Source: a virus. Taken from it: a stretch of DNA of 62,710 nt. The position numbers and the translations under genes were made by a program. Position 1 is the first letter of the stretch, and the number at the start of each line of letters is the position of its first letter. Positions 25,857 to 33,933 of the stretch are shown one piece after another. The DNA is taken from IMG/VR virus record IMGVR_UViG_3300021437_000018, positions 1-62,710 of that record; one strand, written 5' to 3'. Under the pieces are notes generated by a model, which saw only the letters and a program-made list of their open reading frames with translations, was not told the DNA's origin and searched no databases.

Positions 25857-26999
25857 ATGAGTGCGCCATTTCCGACTCGTGAAGACTTTTTTGCTGTAGG
25901 GGCCCGGGAGTTGCTTGCCCGGCAGCAAAGCCGTCCACCGGGCAAGCGGGTGACGTTGGCAGCTATTCAGACGACAGGCACCAATGTCAATTCGGCCTTG
26001 GCTGGGATGGCCGCAATGTGCGACGAGGTTATGCGGCACGCGGCGATCCGGTTTGGTGAGTTGTTCCTCGACTCGTCGGAGGGCGAGGCGCTTGCGCGAC
26101 TCGTTGCAGATCACATTGATCCAGATTTGGCATGGAAACAGCCAGCGCGCGCTGTGGTGCCATTGCTTTTCACGCGAGCGATCCCTCCGAGTAGTGGGTC
26201 TGCCTATACTGTGGCATCTGGGACAGTGGTGCGGACTGCCACTGGCATCGAATTTCATACCGTGGAAGACGCGAGTTTTCCGGTGAATTCTACAGGTCCA
26301 GTGGGCCCAATTGCGGCCGAGGCTTTGCTTGCCGGAACGGCGGGGAATGTCGATACAGACACGTTGGAGCAATTTGCTCAACAACCGAGCGACCTGGGGA
26401 TTTCTGTGACGAATTTGGAGTTCGCTTCAGGTGGCACAGATATCGAGACTAGTCAGGAGTTTTTGAGCCGCGCTAGGGTTTCTCGCCGTGCGCAACGGCG
26501 CGGTATATTGGGCGCAATTGAGTTGGGGGCACTATCGATACCAGGCGTCAAAACGGTTATCGTCGAGGAGGATCTCGACGATAACGGAGAGCAAACCGGA
26601 CTCATTCGGATCTATGTCGCAGATGCCAACGGACGCTCAAATAGCGCACTTTGCGCTTTGGTCCGCGATGCATTGGTCGAGTATCGATGCTGTGGCATCG
26701 TGCCATCAGTTGTCGCGACAGCCCCATTGTTGGCCTCAATTGCCTACTCGCTACCGCTACTTGCTGGCTATGATGCCACTGCCGCCGCCACGCAATTGAA
26801 GACATTGGCCGTGGCACTAGTGAACCAACTCAAGCCCGGGCAAGTGTTGCAGCGCAGTCTTCTCACCGCGATTGCTCGTACTGTGCCGGGATACGTGGTC
26901 AGTGATTCAAGCGTCGTTACTCCATCTGATGACCAGGCGCCGTTTTCTTCCCAAACCATCAAAACTCGCGTGGATTTAGTGACAGTAAACGGAGCATGA
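25857..26999 (+). CDS. Baseplate J-like protein
   Basis: 380 residues. Residues ~65-160 have the SSGSAYTVASGTVVRTATG and GTAGNVDTDTLEQF blocks that mark J-like wedge proteins (P2 gpJ, T4 gp6 C-terminal). The C-terminal region (KPGQVLQRSLLTAIARTVPG) also fits. It forms the baseplate inner ring with the gp25-like and following proteins. It lacks a clear Shine-Dalgarno, consistent with the upstream -10 box. Confidence 0.8.
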   Translation: MSAPFPTREDFFAVGARELLARQQSRPPGKRVTLAAIQTTGTNVNSALAGMAAMCDEVMRHAAIRFGELFLDSSEGEALARLVADHIDPDLAWKQPARAVVPLLFTRAIPPSSGSAYTVASGTVVRTATGIEFHTVEDASFPVNSTGPVGPIAAEALLAGTAGNVDTDTLEQFAQQPSDLGISVTNLEFASGGTDIETSQEFLSRARVSRRAQRRGILGAIELGALSIPGVKTVIVEEDLDDNGEQTGLIRIYVADANGRSNSALCALVRDALVEYRCCGIVPSVVATAPLLASIAYSLPLLAGYDATAAATQLKTLAVALVNQLKPGQVLQRSLLTAIARTVPGYVVSDSSVVTPSDDQAPFSSQTIKTRVDLVTVNGA

Positions 27000-27000
27000 C

Positions 27001-28269
27001 ATGCCGGTCGCGAGAACAACCAAGGATGGTTTTGTTGAGATTTATCGAGCTGTCTTGCCGAAGGTGTATGTTGCGCCGCTTGAAGATCAGGATGATGGCG
27101 CGGGGATGGATCTGGTCTACGCGTTCACCGCGATGGCAGAGCTAGCCGACTGCGCGAGCAACAAGGGTACGCAGGCGTATTTTCAACGACAGCACAGTGA
27201 CCAGACTGACGAGCCGGCGGCTGCTCCACAGAAGGCAACCGGCTCATTTCAGATCGCTCGAGTAGGATATTCCGCGGGCACATTGGTGCTCCCGGCTGGC
27301 ACCATGATCGAGGCATACCGAATCGACTCGTATGGAGACGAGGAAGTTGTTGGGCGCTACCTGACCACGGTTAGTGTCACCATCCAAGAGGGAACCGGAG
27401 AGGTGACGACGCTATCGATCGAAGCGGAGTTCCCAGGTTACTTCGGCAATTTGTTGCCCGACTCGGTTTTCTTGCGATTTGCGCCACTTGGCACGTCATC
27501 TATTCCTTGCACTCTTGGAATATTGGGCTTTGATACTATTGTCCAGCGCAATGTATTGGCCACAGAAGATGCCTCTGTTGATCGATTCGTTGCATCAGAT
27601 GTTGGGCGTTATGCGCAAATTGTTCCGTCTCCTGGGACTGTGTTTCAGTCGCAGCCGTTGCAGCTAATGCGAATCGATTGGGTGGATGTAGCCAACCAGA
27701 GAATGCTACCGTCACTGGGACTGTCTTCGGCAGATGCAGGAAAATCCTGTATCGTGGTGGTGAAAGAGCTGAGTGAGCTTGGGTTATCGTTGAGCCAGCC
27801 AACGGCAATCACCGGTGGCAACGGTGGTTTGCTTGACGCTCGCGCTGCGGATTGCGGTGTGGCGCGCCTAGCTGGAGAGCCTGACGAATCACTGGTGACT
27901 CGGATCGAGGGAATAAGTGACATCGTGAGTCCTGCGGCTATTACTCGAGCGGTGGATCGCATCCTAGGACCTCTCGGGATTGCCTGGAGACTTATGGAGA
28001 CTGGCGATCCAAAGGGTCTTGGTGGTCGGGTATGGGATATTCATCCGTGGGATTTCGGCGATCTGGGGCCCACAATATCAAGTTCGTTCGTCTACGATGT
28101 GCAGGGGGCTCTTTGGTTATCTGCGAGCCAATTGCATAGATTTTTCGTCGTTGCGGTATCTGCTGCAATTATGAATGAGCCTAGCGCCGCATCGCGGGTG
28201 TGGAACGATGTGCATGCAGCAAGAGGCGGTGGGGTTGGTTTTCGGCTGGTGATTGATTCAACGTTGTGA
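27001..28269 (+). CDS. Baseplate protein, probable second wedge component (gpI-like position)
   Basis: 422 residues, starting 2 nt after the J-like stop. Residues ~75-160 (TGSFQIARVGYSAGTLVLPA, then EFPGYFGNLLPDSVFL) echo the J-like beta domain, and the C-terminus has a compact helical segment (SPAAITRAVDRILGPLGIAW) like tail proteins that follow gpJ. The duplicated J-like pattern suggests gene duplication. It probably completes the wedge. Confidence 0.6.
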   Translation: MPVARTTKDGFVEIYRAVLPKVYVAPLEDQDDGAGMDLVYAFTAMAELADCASNKGTQAYFQRQHSDQTDEPAAAPQKATGSFQIARVGYSAGTLVLPAGTMIEAYRIDSYGDEEVVGRYLTTVSVTIQEGTGEVTTLSIEAEFPGYFGNLLPDSVFLRFAPLGTSSIPCTLGILGFDTIVQRNVLATEDASVDRFVASDVGRYAQIVPSPGTVFQSQPLQLMRIDWVDVANQRMLPSLGLSSADAGKSCIVVVKELSELGLSLSQPTAITGGNGGLLDARAADCGVARLAGEPDESLVTRIEGISDIVSPAAITRAVDRILGPLGIAWRLMETGDPKGLGGRVWDIHPWDFGDLGPTISSSFVYDVQGALWLSASQLHRFFVVAVSAAIMNEPSAASRVWNDVHAARGGGVGFRLVIDSTL

Positions 28270-28279
28270 CGAGGCTGCC

Positions 28280-30094
28280 ATGAGCGAAGATCGAGTGATT
28301 GCGAACACGCTAGAACGAGCAACTTCAACAGATTTCAACGTCGCGCAAGCGATGCAGGCTAGGCGCCTCGGTGATTTTGTTGCGGCTGCATATGCTGACA
28401 ATGTCGTGCCGGTGCCGTTCCAAAATGGCGTTGGGCTGTCCGACAACAACTATTTCCCGCGTCCCGTAGTGACTGGCCTCAATGTTTACGCCTCGTCATC
28501 GAGCTCCGAGATTTACGTCAGCCCAGGCTCATTGACCCAATACAGTCCGCCGTGGGCTCCATTTTCTGGACCGGCATGGTCAGGCACTAGAGTTCCGCCC
28601 AGTGATATTCAGACGGGTTTTTTGCGCTCGATGACGACGGTTCCGTATGTGTCGACGGCTGGTTTGGGCCTCAGTAATTCTGCGCAGGAGGCATACCATT
28701 TGCTTGTTGCGCGGCTTGTGGAGGTGGTGAGCCTGACCAGCACCGTAAGTATTTTTGACGTAGCAACCCAGGCATTTGTCCCGACAACTCTCACTAAGCG
28801 GATTGAGCTACGGATTCAATTCCAATGGATCCTCGGAGCTGCCTTGAATGCCGATCAGACGATTATTCCGTCATTGGATGCTGGGGGTCCAGAGTGGGAA
28901 CCCATAGCTTACGTGGCGTTCGTTTCGCCCGGGGGCGTGAATTCCGAATCTGGCGCAAATCAAGGTAAAGTCATTGATGTTGCTCGACGTGTCTCTGGGC
29001 GTAGTGGGTCATTTCTTGGCTCTGGAGGCAGCGGGCAAAACAGCATTGTGTCGATGCCGACTGCGTTATTTGGCAAGCTCACGAGCGCCAGATCTCCCGA
29101 TTACGGTGGTGCGCCCAGCAGTGCTCTAATGGGCTCTGCTGTGGCAGACATTGATGGAGAGCGCGCCTTCTTGTCGATATCGCAAGATCATCGGCAAGTA
29201 GCGGACGTTGACGCGGTGGACGGATCAAACCCAACGGACTGGACCTTGGTGCACTACTATCTCTGTCCGCTGCAAAGCCCAACACGTCGCAGATGGCCAA
29301 TGCGGACTGTTCTCAATGTGAGTGCTGACGTTGATCGGTCGCTTCAGTCCCGCGGGATCATTGTTGGCTCGATCATTCAACCAACGCGGAAACGCACGAA
29401 TTCCTTGCCAATCACGTTATATGCATCTGGGACCACGCGGGGGAAATGGGGTGCACAGTCGACTGTCCCAGCTGGTGCAGCTCAGTACATTGGCAGCGGT
29501 CATTCATACTCAAACGGTGGTTTCAATGCGATTTATCCCATGGTGCGTTCGGCAGGGGGCTCGGTGCTGTACCCACTTGGCGAGCAAAATAATATCGTCA
29601 GCAACCAGAAGATCCGCTGGTTGTGCCCATACGTTGATTCGATTGAAGGCGACTCTTTGGTGAGTGGTTATGTCGTTAGGTCGACGGACATTGACCTGAG
29701 AGACATCGTGCCGCGCACAGCAACCGCAGTACACTTGTTGTTTGAAATGCTGGATGGCACGAATTTTACTCACTGGACTGTCGAGGTTCGCAATCGTGTT
29801 GACAACCCAGTGAACGCGATCACGCCGTATCGAGTGAGTCCGGCGACAACTACAGGGCAGCGTCTTGCTGCCGGCGTAATGGTGTCAGGCAACCCGGGCT
29901 CTCACGAGTGGGATCATCCTATGTGTATCCTTCGCGTACCGACTGGTTGGGTGCCGGCCAATAGTCATGGTGACGCGTCCTCACTGTCTGCCGAGGGATA
30001 TCATTTTTGGCTGCATGCGGTGATCTCATCGTGGGAGTCTACCGGTACGTTTTTTGGTGAAGTTCAAATCCGCGTAGTCGGATGGGATGAATGA
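28280..30094 (+). CDS. Large tail/baseplate surface protein
   Basis: 604 residues from ATG 28280. The N-terminus (LERATSTDFNVAQAMQARRL) is helical and could bind the baseplate; the remainder is beta-rich with Ser/Gly/Tyr, including YISSGHS-like segments and WTVEVRNRVDNPVNAITPYR. This is typical of tail pins or short fibres downstream of wedge genes. No enzymatic motif is visible. Confidence 0.55.
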   Translation: MSEDRVIANTLERATSTDFNVAQAMQARRLGDFVAAAYADNVVPVPFQNGVGLSDNNYFPRPVVTGLNVYASSSSSEIYVSPGSLTQYSPPWAPFSGPAWSGTRVPPSDIQTGFLRSMTTVPYVSTAGLGLSNSAQEAYHLLVARLVEVVSLTSTVSIFDVATQAFVPTTLTKRIELRIQFQWILGAALNADQTIIPSLDAGGPEWEPIAYVAFVSPGGVNSESGANQGKVIDVARRVSGRSGSFLGSGGSGQNSIVSMPTALFGKLTSARSPDYGGAPSSALMGSAVADIDGERAFLSISQDHRQVADVDAVDGSNPTDWTLVHYYLCPLQSPTRRRWPMRTVLNVSADVDRSLQSRGIIVGSIIQPTRKRTNSLPITLYASGTTRGKWGAQSTVPAGAAQYIGSGHSYSNGGFNAIYPMVRSAGGSVLYPLGEQNNIVSNQKIRWLCPYVDSIEGDSLVSGYVVRSTDIDLRDIVPRTATAVHLLFEMLDGTNFTHWTVEVRNRVDNPVNAITPYRVSPATTTGQRLAAGVMVSGNPGSHEWDHPMCILRVPTGWVPANSHGDASSLSAEGYHFWLHAVISSWESTGTFFGEVQIRVVGWDE

Positions 30095-30106
30095 AGAAAG
30101 GATAAA

Positions 30107-30304
30107 ATGAGCTGGAATGTTGCTGGATTGCTCACGGTTGGCCTAACTCTGCTCACGTCGGGTTGGGTTGCAAACACACTGTCGACGATGCGAATTTCCA
30201 AGCGAATCTCCAAGGCATCGAAGGCAGCGCTTTGGATCCACGGAATCCATGGTATTGTCGCAGCCCTCGATCCAATCGAGGAAAAGGAAGAGAAAAAACC
30301 ATGA
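30107..30304 (+). CDS. Small single-pass membrane protein (lysis cassette)
   Basis: 65 residues with AGAAAGGA before ATG. One hydrophobic segment near the N-terminus (VAGLLTVGLTLLTSGWVA) is followed by basic residues and a charged C-terminus ending EEKEEKKP. It leads a cassette of lipoproteins and an amidase, so holin or spanin function is possible; the single segment does not decide it. The last codon overlaps the next ATG. Confidence 0.55.
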   Translation: MSWNVAGLLTVGLTLLTSGWVANTLSTMRISKRISKASKAALWIHGIHGIVAALDPIEEKEEKKP

Positions 30305-30657
30305 GAATTGTAATTGCATTGGCAGCGTTGCTGCTATTCGCAGGATGTGCCGGAACCCTCGATGAATCCCGGGGCAAGGTTGCTTTAGCGCGTCCGGGCG
30401 CTGCTCTGTCCACGCCAGAACGATGCGTGCAACTGTCGGATCGTCAATGGACTACTGGCATGATTGGGGCAGGCGCGGGCTTCGCGGCGGGCTCGGCGGG
30501 TCTATCCACGATCATGAGCAGCGATCACAATGTCCGGCTCGCACTAGCGCTCACTTCGGTCGGGTTTGGGATGATCGCAACCGGATCGACAATTGGGTCG
30601 CAGTTTGCCGCGAGTTCCTACGCGCAAGAATGTGTTCAGCCGGCAGGTGCGAAGTGA
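30301..30657 (+). CDS. Lipoprotein, lysis cassette
   Basis: 118 residues. The start at 30301 gives MRIVIALAALLLFAGCAG with lipobox FAGC (Cys16). Residues ~55-105 contain two Gly/Ala-rich hydrophobic stretches (GMIGAGAGFAAGSAGLS; VGFGMIATGSTIGSQFA) that could be glycine-zipper helices. Lipoproteins in phage lysis cassettes are often outer-membrane spanins, but the zipper segments are atypical. Coupled to both neighbours. Confidence 0.6.
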   Translation: MRIVIALAALLLFAGCAGTLDESRGKVALARPGAALSTPERCVQLSDRQWTTGMIGAGAGFAAGSAGLSTIMSSDHNVRLALALTSVGFGMIATGSTIGSQFAASSYAQECVQPAGAK

Positions 30658-30998
30658 GAAATGGGACAGGGCGTTCCCTGGCTTTCGTTGCCCTCCTGGG
30701 CGTACTGTCGCTCGCGCCAGATTGTGGTGGCAGCAACCCTACCCCTCTGCCGCCGACGACCCTTGGTGGGGCGACTGGGCAGGGCGGAAGCGGCCCCATT
30801 GGCTCCGCGTGCCAGCAGGCGCAATGGACGCTGGAGGCTCTCCGGTGTCCTGAGGCAACTACACCGCAAGGCACACCCTTCGCGGTGGTCTGTGATCGGG
30901 CGGCAGTAGATGGGCGAGACATGCATCCATCGTGCATTGCCAAAATTACAGCCTGTAGTGAGGTCGAAGCGGCCTATCGAGGGGAGCTCTGTCGATGA
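30654..30998 (+). CDS. Exported Cys-rich protein, probable lipoprotein
   Basis: 114 residues from GTG 30654 (GTGA overlap). The signal-like segment LAFVALLGVLSLAPDCGG may end at a non-canonical lipobox, followed by a Gly/Pro/Thr linker. The C-terminal domain has six spaced Cys (ACQQAQWTLEALRC, VVCDRA, PSCIAKITACSE, GELCR) that could form disulfides in the periplasm. No known activity. Two consecutive lipoproteins suggest a multi-part envelope function. Confidence 0.55.
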   Translation: MRNGTGRSLAFVALLGVLSLAPDCGGSNPTPLPPTTLGGATGQGGSGPIGSACQQAQWTLEALRCPEATTPQGTPFAVVCDRAAVDGRDMHPSCIAKITACSEVEAAYRGELCR

Positions 30999-31774
30999 TT
31001 CTATTTGCCACTGGGCGACAGCCACATAGTCCGCAACAGCTCGCGAATCTGCGCGAGAAACACGCTTACGTTGGCGCAGCCATTGTTGCTGAAACGATAG
31101 TGCAGCCCATTGCACGGATCCGGAATCAACGCTCGACGCCAAGTTGCGTGGGCCAGGCTTGTGCCGGCGCAATCCATGCGCTCATCGGTTTCGACGGCTC
31201 CGCGATCAATCTCTGGATCGATGCGCGACGCAGGCAAGGTGACATCGACAATCCCGATGATGGTACTACGGCGGAGACGGCGATCGAGTCCCTGATTGGT
31301 CGCGGCCTTGATCCGTATGAGGACGGAGAAGAAAGCCGTTCGGCTGCTGATTATTCGCAGATGCCAGCTCTCGCTGCCGAACTGGCAGCAGACGACCATC
31401 GAATCTCGCCGGTTGCTGAGCGCTACATCGTGACCGGTACGGTGGCGAAGCAACGTCTTGCCATTATTGAGGCGCTCAAGGCTGGACATGCGGTACTTTG
31501 GGCTACCGGCGTCAAGGATCCGTTCTTTGGCCTCACCTTCGATGCAGTGGCGGACTCCAACTTCATCGGCGCCGACTTCAATGGCCACGAGATGCGGATC
31601 GTTGGATACGATGCCACGTCGGATGAGTTTTTGATCCAAAACTCATGGGACAAAGATTGGTGCGGCTGCAATTTCCAGGGCGAGACGTACGCAGGTTGCT
31701 TCCGATGTCGCGCTGTCGATGCGATCGAATGTGCATGGGACACGATGGTGCTGCAGCTCAAGCCCGCGCCGTGA
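30995..31774 (+). CDS. Papain-like (C1) cysteine protease
   Basis: 259 residues. NQRSTPSCVGQACAGAIHA supplies oxyanion Gln45 and nucleophile Cys51; NGHEMRIVGYD supplies His198; FLIQNSWDKDWCG supplies Asn216. Order and spacing match papain-family peptidases, including the xNSWxxxWG-like motif (here WCG). There is no signal peptide or propeptide, so it may act in the cytoplasm, be carried in the virion, or reach the cell wall through lysis. Papain-fold enzymes cleave peptides or amides; in phages some act on peptidoglycan cross-links. It lies between lipoproteins and the amidase. Confidence 0.8.
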   Translation: MILFATGRQPHSPQQLANLREKHAYVGAAIVAETIVQPIARIRNQRSTPSCVGQACAGAIHALIGFDGSAINLWIDARRRQGDIDNPDDGTTAETAIESLIGRGLDPYEDGEESRSAADYSQMPALAAELAADDHRISPVAERYIVTGTVAKQRLAIIEALKAGHAVLWATGVKDPFFGLTFDAVADSNFIGADFNGHEMRIVGYDATSDEFLIQNSWDKDWCGCNFQGETYAGCFRCRAVDAIECAWDTMVLQLKPAP

Positions 31775-32055
31775 GCCACAAGGATTTACCGTCGTATCAG
31801 CGCATGCGAGCGCGAAAACGTGCCCGAGCGAAATGCCAGATTTGGGATCATCCACTCGGGCACAAAACTAAGCGATGTGGAGCGTGTCGCTTAGTGATTG
31901 GGCGCGAGCAATTTGATCGATGTTCGCATGCCTCAGATGGGTTGCAGGGGTATTGCAAGCAATGCATGCGGTTGCGTAGATATGGTGGCCACAGGGCTTG
32001 CGCAACTTCACGAAATATGACCCAATGCTCGCATGCCAGTCGGCGAACTTCGTGA
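31771..32055 (+). CDS. Zinc-ribbon protein, HNH/endonuclease VII-like N-terminus
   Basis: 94 residues from GTG 31771 (GTGA overlap). KRCGACRLVIGREQFDRC followed by DGLQGYCKQCMR is the CxxC-x(n)-F-x(n)-DG-x3-YCKxC module common at the start of phage HNH/endonuclease VII-like proteins. Here the nuclease part is missing, so it may be a truncated homing endonuclease or a stand-alone nucleic-acid binder. It is very basic. Confidence 0.55.
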   Translation: MSHKDLPSYQRMRARKRARAKCQIWDHPLGHKTKRCGACRLVIGREQFDRCSHASDGLQGYCKQCMRLRRYGGHRACATSRNMTQCSHASRRTS

Positions 32056-32635
32056 GCTTCGTTTTCGAAACCTAGTTGTGCCTGTGCAATTTCTGGCTGC
32101 TGCACAGGGGACGTGGACGCCTTCGGATCCGGCGCGCGAAGTGCGGTTGATCTGCTTGCATTCGGCAGAGTGCGGGGAAGTTCCTGGGGCCGCTGAAGCG
32201 CTGCAGACTTGGGCCGCTGGCAGTGCGCATCCGAAGGGGGCCTCATGGCACTTCGCGGTTGACTCCGACAGCATTACGCAATCGGTCGAGATCCACGATG
32301 TGGCTTGGCACGCGGGGCCGATCAATGGCTACTCGGTGGGGATCGAGCAGGCGGGACGCGCGGCGCAGACCTACGAACAATGGACGGATGGTTATTCCGC
32401 GGCGCTGCTCGAGCGCACGGCGCGACTGATTGCGTTGCTAGTCGCGTGGTACGACCTGCCGATCGAGCATGTTGCGAACCCAAAGGATCCGAAAGCCAAG
32501 GGCATTTGCACACATGCTGACGTGACGAAAGCTTGGGGGACTCGAGGGGGGCACACCGATCCGGGCGCTGCATATCCCATGGAATTTGTGCTAGCTAAGG
32601 CGCGCGGCTATCAATTAGGAGCGATCGAGCCATGA
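32033..32635 (+). CDS. N-acetylmuramoyl-L-alanine amidase endolysin
   Basis: 200 residues. The amidase_2 fold is visible: a first strand with His43 (RLICLHSAECGE), a core ASWHFAVDSDSITQSVEIHD, then WHAGPINGYSVGIEQAG, and a C-terminal HADVTKAWGTRGGHTDPG with candidate zinc/catalytic residues. It cuts the MurNAc-L-Ala bond during lysis. There is no signal peptide or cell-wall-binding domain, so a holin would be needed for release. Overlaps the previous gene by 23 nt. Confidence 0.85.
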   Translation: MPVGELRELRFRNLVVPVQFLAAAQGTWTPSDPAREVRLICLHSAECGEVPGAAEALQTWAAGSAHPKGASWHFAVDSDSITQSVEIHDVAWHAGPINGYSVGIEQAGRAAQTYEQWTDGYSAALLERTARLIALLVAWYDLPIEHVANPKDPKAKGICTHADVTKAWGTRGGHTDPGAAYPMEFVLAKARGYQLGAIEP

Positions 32636-33027
32636 GCGAAATCGAAGTACAGGCAGAGCTTGATCGAGTACGGCTCGAACTCGAGCAGACCAAAGCGACG
32701 CTTGCGGATTTTCAATCACGTGACACGGATCGGCCTCCGGCAAGCGAGCACCCGACCGGGTCAAGCCGGATTGATTCCGTGGCGCACTACATCGAGCTCA
32801 TGGATTCGTTGGTGTCGGAAGTGCAAGGTTTTCGGTTAGATTTGCAAAAGCTGCCCGAGCAGGTTGAGAAATCGGTAGCTGCTGGGATTGCCAATTCAAC
32901 CGTGGAAATCGTCACTCGTCTTGAAAAAGCCGAGGCGGAAATCGTGCGGCTCAAGCGCTGGCGCGAGGACTTTGATGGTGAGGGCTGCGGGTTTGCGGGC
33001 TGCCCACGGCGGGCCATGGGTGACTAG
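32632..33027 (+). CDS. Coiled-coil protein
   Basis: 131 residues (ATGA overlap with the amidase). Residues 1-30 and ~90-110 are heptad-like helices (ELDRVRLELEQTKATLADF; TRLEKAEAEIVRLKRW) around a helical centre (LVSEVQGFRLDLQKLPEQVE). No membrane segment. It may associate with the following membrane-anchored coiled-coil protein. Function unknown. Confidence 0.55.
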   Translation: MSEIEVQAELDRVRLELEQTKATLADFQSRDTDRPPASEHPTGSSRIDSVAHYIELMDSLVSEVQGFRLDLQKLPEQVEKSVAAGIANSTVEIVTRLEKAEAEIVRLKRWREDFDGEGCGFAGCPRRAMGD

Positions 33028-33335
33028 TGTCTGTGCCAATAAAATATCGGGAGACGCTTCCGTCGGAAATGTCGCTCGAGGAAATCCTAGGCGCTGGCAT
33101 TGCTGAGCACGCAGCGCGAGCGCAAGCGGCAGAAGCCCGAGCAGCATCCCTGGAGGCAGAGCTAGCAAAGCTCCGCGCTGGTAATTCGGAGCCGCCTTCC
33201 GGAATTGACGTGCGCACCAGCGGCGGAAATCGTGTCAGGGGCGAACGCAGCACCACGGTAATCGTGATGTTGCTCGTGGCTGTTACGGCACTGCTTTGGC
33301 GGTTACCGGATATCCTAGCCGCGCTTTGCGATTAG
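33027..33335 (+). CDS. C-tail-anchored coiled-coil membrane protein
   Basis: 102 residues from GTG 33027 (TAGTG overlap). Residues ~25-55 form an Ala/Glu-rich coiled coil (ARAQAAEARAASLEAELAKL) and a single C-terminal hydrophobic helix follows (TTVIVMLLVAVTALLWRLP). The topology could suit a holin partner or an inner-membrane spanin. It closes the rightward cassette and overlaps the end of the convergent minus-strand gene. Confidence 0.55.
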   Translation: MSVPIKYRETLPSEMSLEEILGAGIAEHAARAQAAEARAASLEAELAKLRAGNSEPPSGIDVRTSGGNRVRGERSTTVIVMLLVAVTALLWRLPDILAALCD

Positions 33336-33457
33336 GCCGCCTTGCGGGCGCTCTGACGCAGTAGGATCCCCTCGATGACCTGGACTAGCTCGGCAAGCGA
33401 GGCGCTGTCCAGCAAGTCGAGTAGCGCGTCAATGGTGGCTCTGGTTGGTCGAGACAT
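33332..33457 (-). CDS. 41-aa protein on the minus strand with its own promoter
   Basis: Encodes MSRPTRATIDALLDLLDSAS followed by LAELVQVIEGILLRQSARKAA. GGAAAG (33464-33469) sits 6 nt before the ATG and a TTGACA-16-TATATT promoter lies further upstream. The product is one amphipathic helical hairpin with a basic tail, suited to dimerising or binding a partner. It is the only small minus-strand gene next to the early/late boundary, so a regulatory role is plausible. Its stop overlaps the convergent gene by 4 nt. Confidence 0.7.
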   Translation of the reverse strand: MSRPTRATIDALLDLLDSASLAELVQVIEGILLRQSARKAA

Positions 33458-33509
33458 CGGAGTCTTTCCGGCGACCACCTGGCCGCCATTACCTTTTGGG
33501 CATAGGGCC

Positions 33510-33537
33510 AATATAGCTCTCTATTTGTGCGTGTCAA
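33510..33537 (-). promoter_or_regulatory. Strong sigma70-type promoter reading leftward
   Basis: On the minus strand TTGACA (33537-33532), 16 bp, TATATT (33515-33510), nearly consensus. A start near 33503 gives a ~45-nt leader before ATG 33457. It is the best consensus match on either strand. Confidence 0.75.
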
Positions 33538-33562
33538 GAATCAAAGTACTGGCCGTTCGGTA

Positions 33563-33578
33563 GTGAACTGCAGTTTAC
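33563..33578. promoter_or_regulatory. Operator-like palindrome
   Basis: GTGAACTGCAGTTTAC has a perfect 10-bp core AACTGCAGTT plus flanking GT/AC. It lies ~26 bp upstream of the leftward -35, a suitable place for a dimeric repressor or activator. Confidence 0.4.
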
Positions 33579-33807
33579 ATGTCACATATGGTGCCATAGT
33601 GAATCTTTGGATACAGGATAGCGTTTGATCGGGCGATCGGGCCGTGAACAATCAATCACTCTTGACACGATTTCAAAACCAAGCGATCTCTCGCGCGGCT
33701 TCTGGCTTCGCCTCGATAACCCCGCAGATCGGGGGGCTCTCATCGAGCCGCCCCCCTCGGCAGCGCTGGCGCGACTGCCTCACCCCTGGCCCTAGTCGAT
33801 ATCGTGC

Positions 33808-33823
33808 GGTGCCTGACGGCACC
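33808..33823 (+). terminator. GGTGCC-TGAC-GGCACC hairpin
   Basis: A perfect 6-bp stem with a 4-nt loop, followed by TTCG. There is no T-run, so termination is uncertain; it may be part of a structured control region. Confidence 0.35.
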
Positions 33824-33898
33824 TTCGAATCGACGACATCGCCTAGCCAATGCGCTTCGCGAGTAGGCCAAAACCAGGTGTATCCAAAAGTTCACGCC

Positions 33899-33930
33899 TT
33901 GCCCAAGCGTTAACTAGCTGCTACTAGTTA
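33899..33930 (+). promoter_or_regulatory. Candidate promoter and inverted repeat before RHH gene
   Basis: TTGCCC (33899-33904), 17 bp, TACTAG (33922-33927), 6 bp, ATG 33934, with no Shine-Dalgarno. TAACTAG (33911-33917) and CTAGTTA (33924-33930) form an inverted repeat overlapping the -10, a likely operator for autoregulation. The 13-mer ACTAGTTAGCTAT (33923-33935) recurs at 61632-61644. Confidence 0.5.
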
Positions 33931-33933
33931 GCT

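Larger units (their letters stand above)
33538..33898 (+). other. Noncoding control region with palindromes and hairpins
   Basis: No convincing gene. It holds a near-palindrome GTGAACTGCAGTTTAC (33563-33578, perfect core AACTGCAGTT), a direct repeat GATCGGGC GATCGGGC near 33628, a hairpin GGGGGGCTC/GAGCC-G-CCCC (33731-33756) and a hairpin GGTGCC-TGAC-GGCACC (33808-33823). TTGACA occurs near 33663 on the + strand without a clear -10. The region divides late from early genes and could contain operators or an origin. Confidence 0.55.

Noticed and set aside
33644-33913. 89-codon GTG ORF in the control region
   Set aside because: No ribosome-binding site, low-complexity Ser/Pro/Arg product and it runs through hairpins; treated as noncoding.
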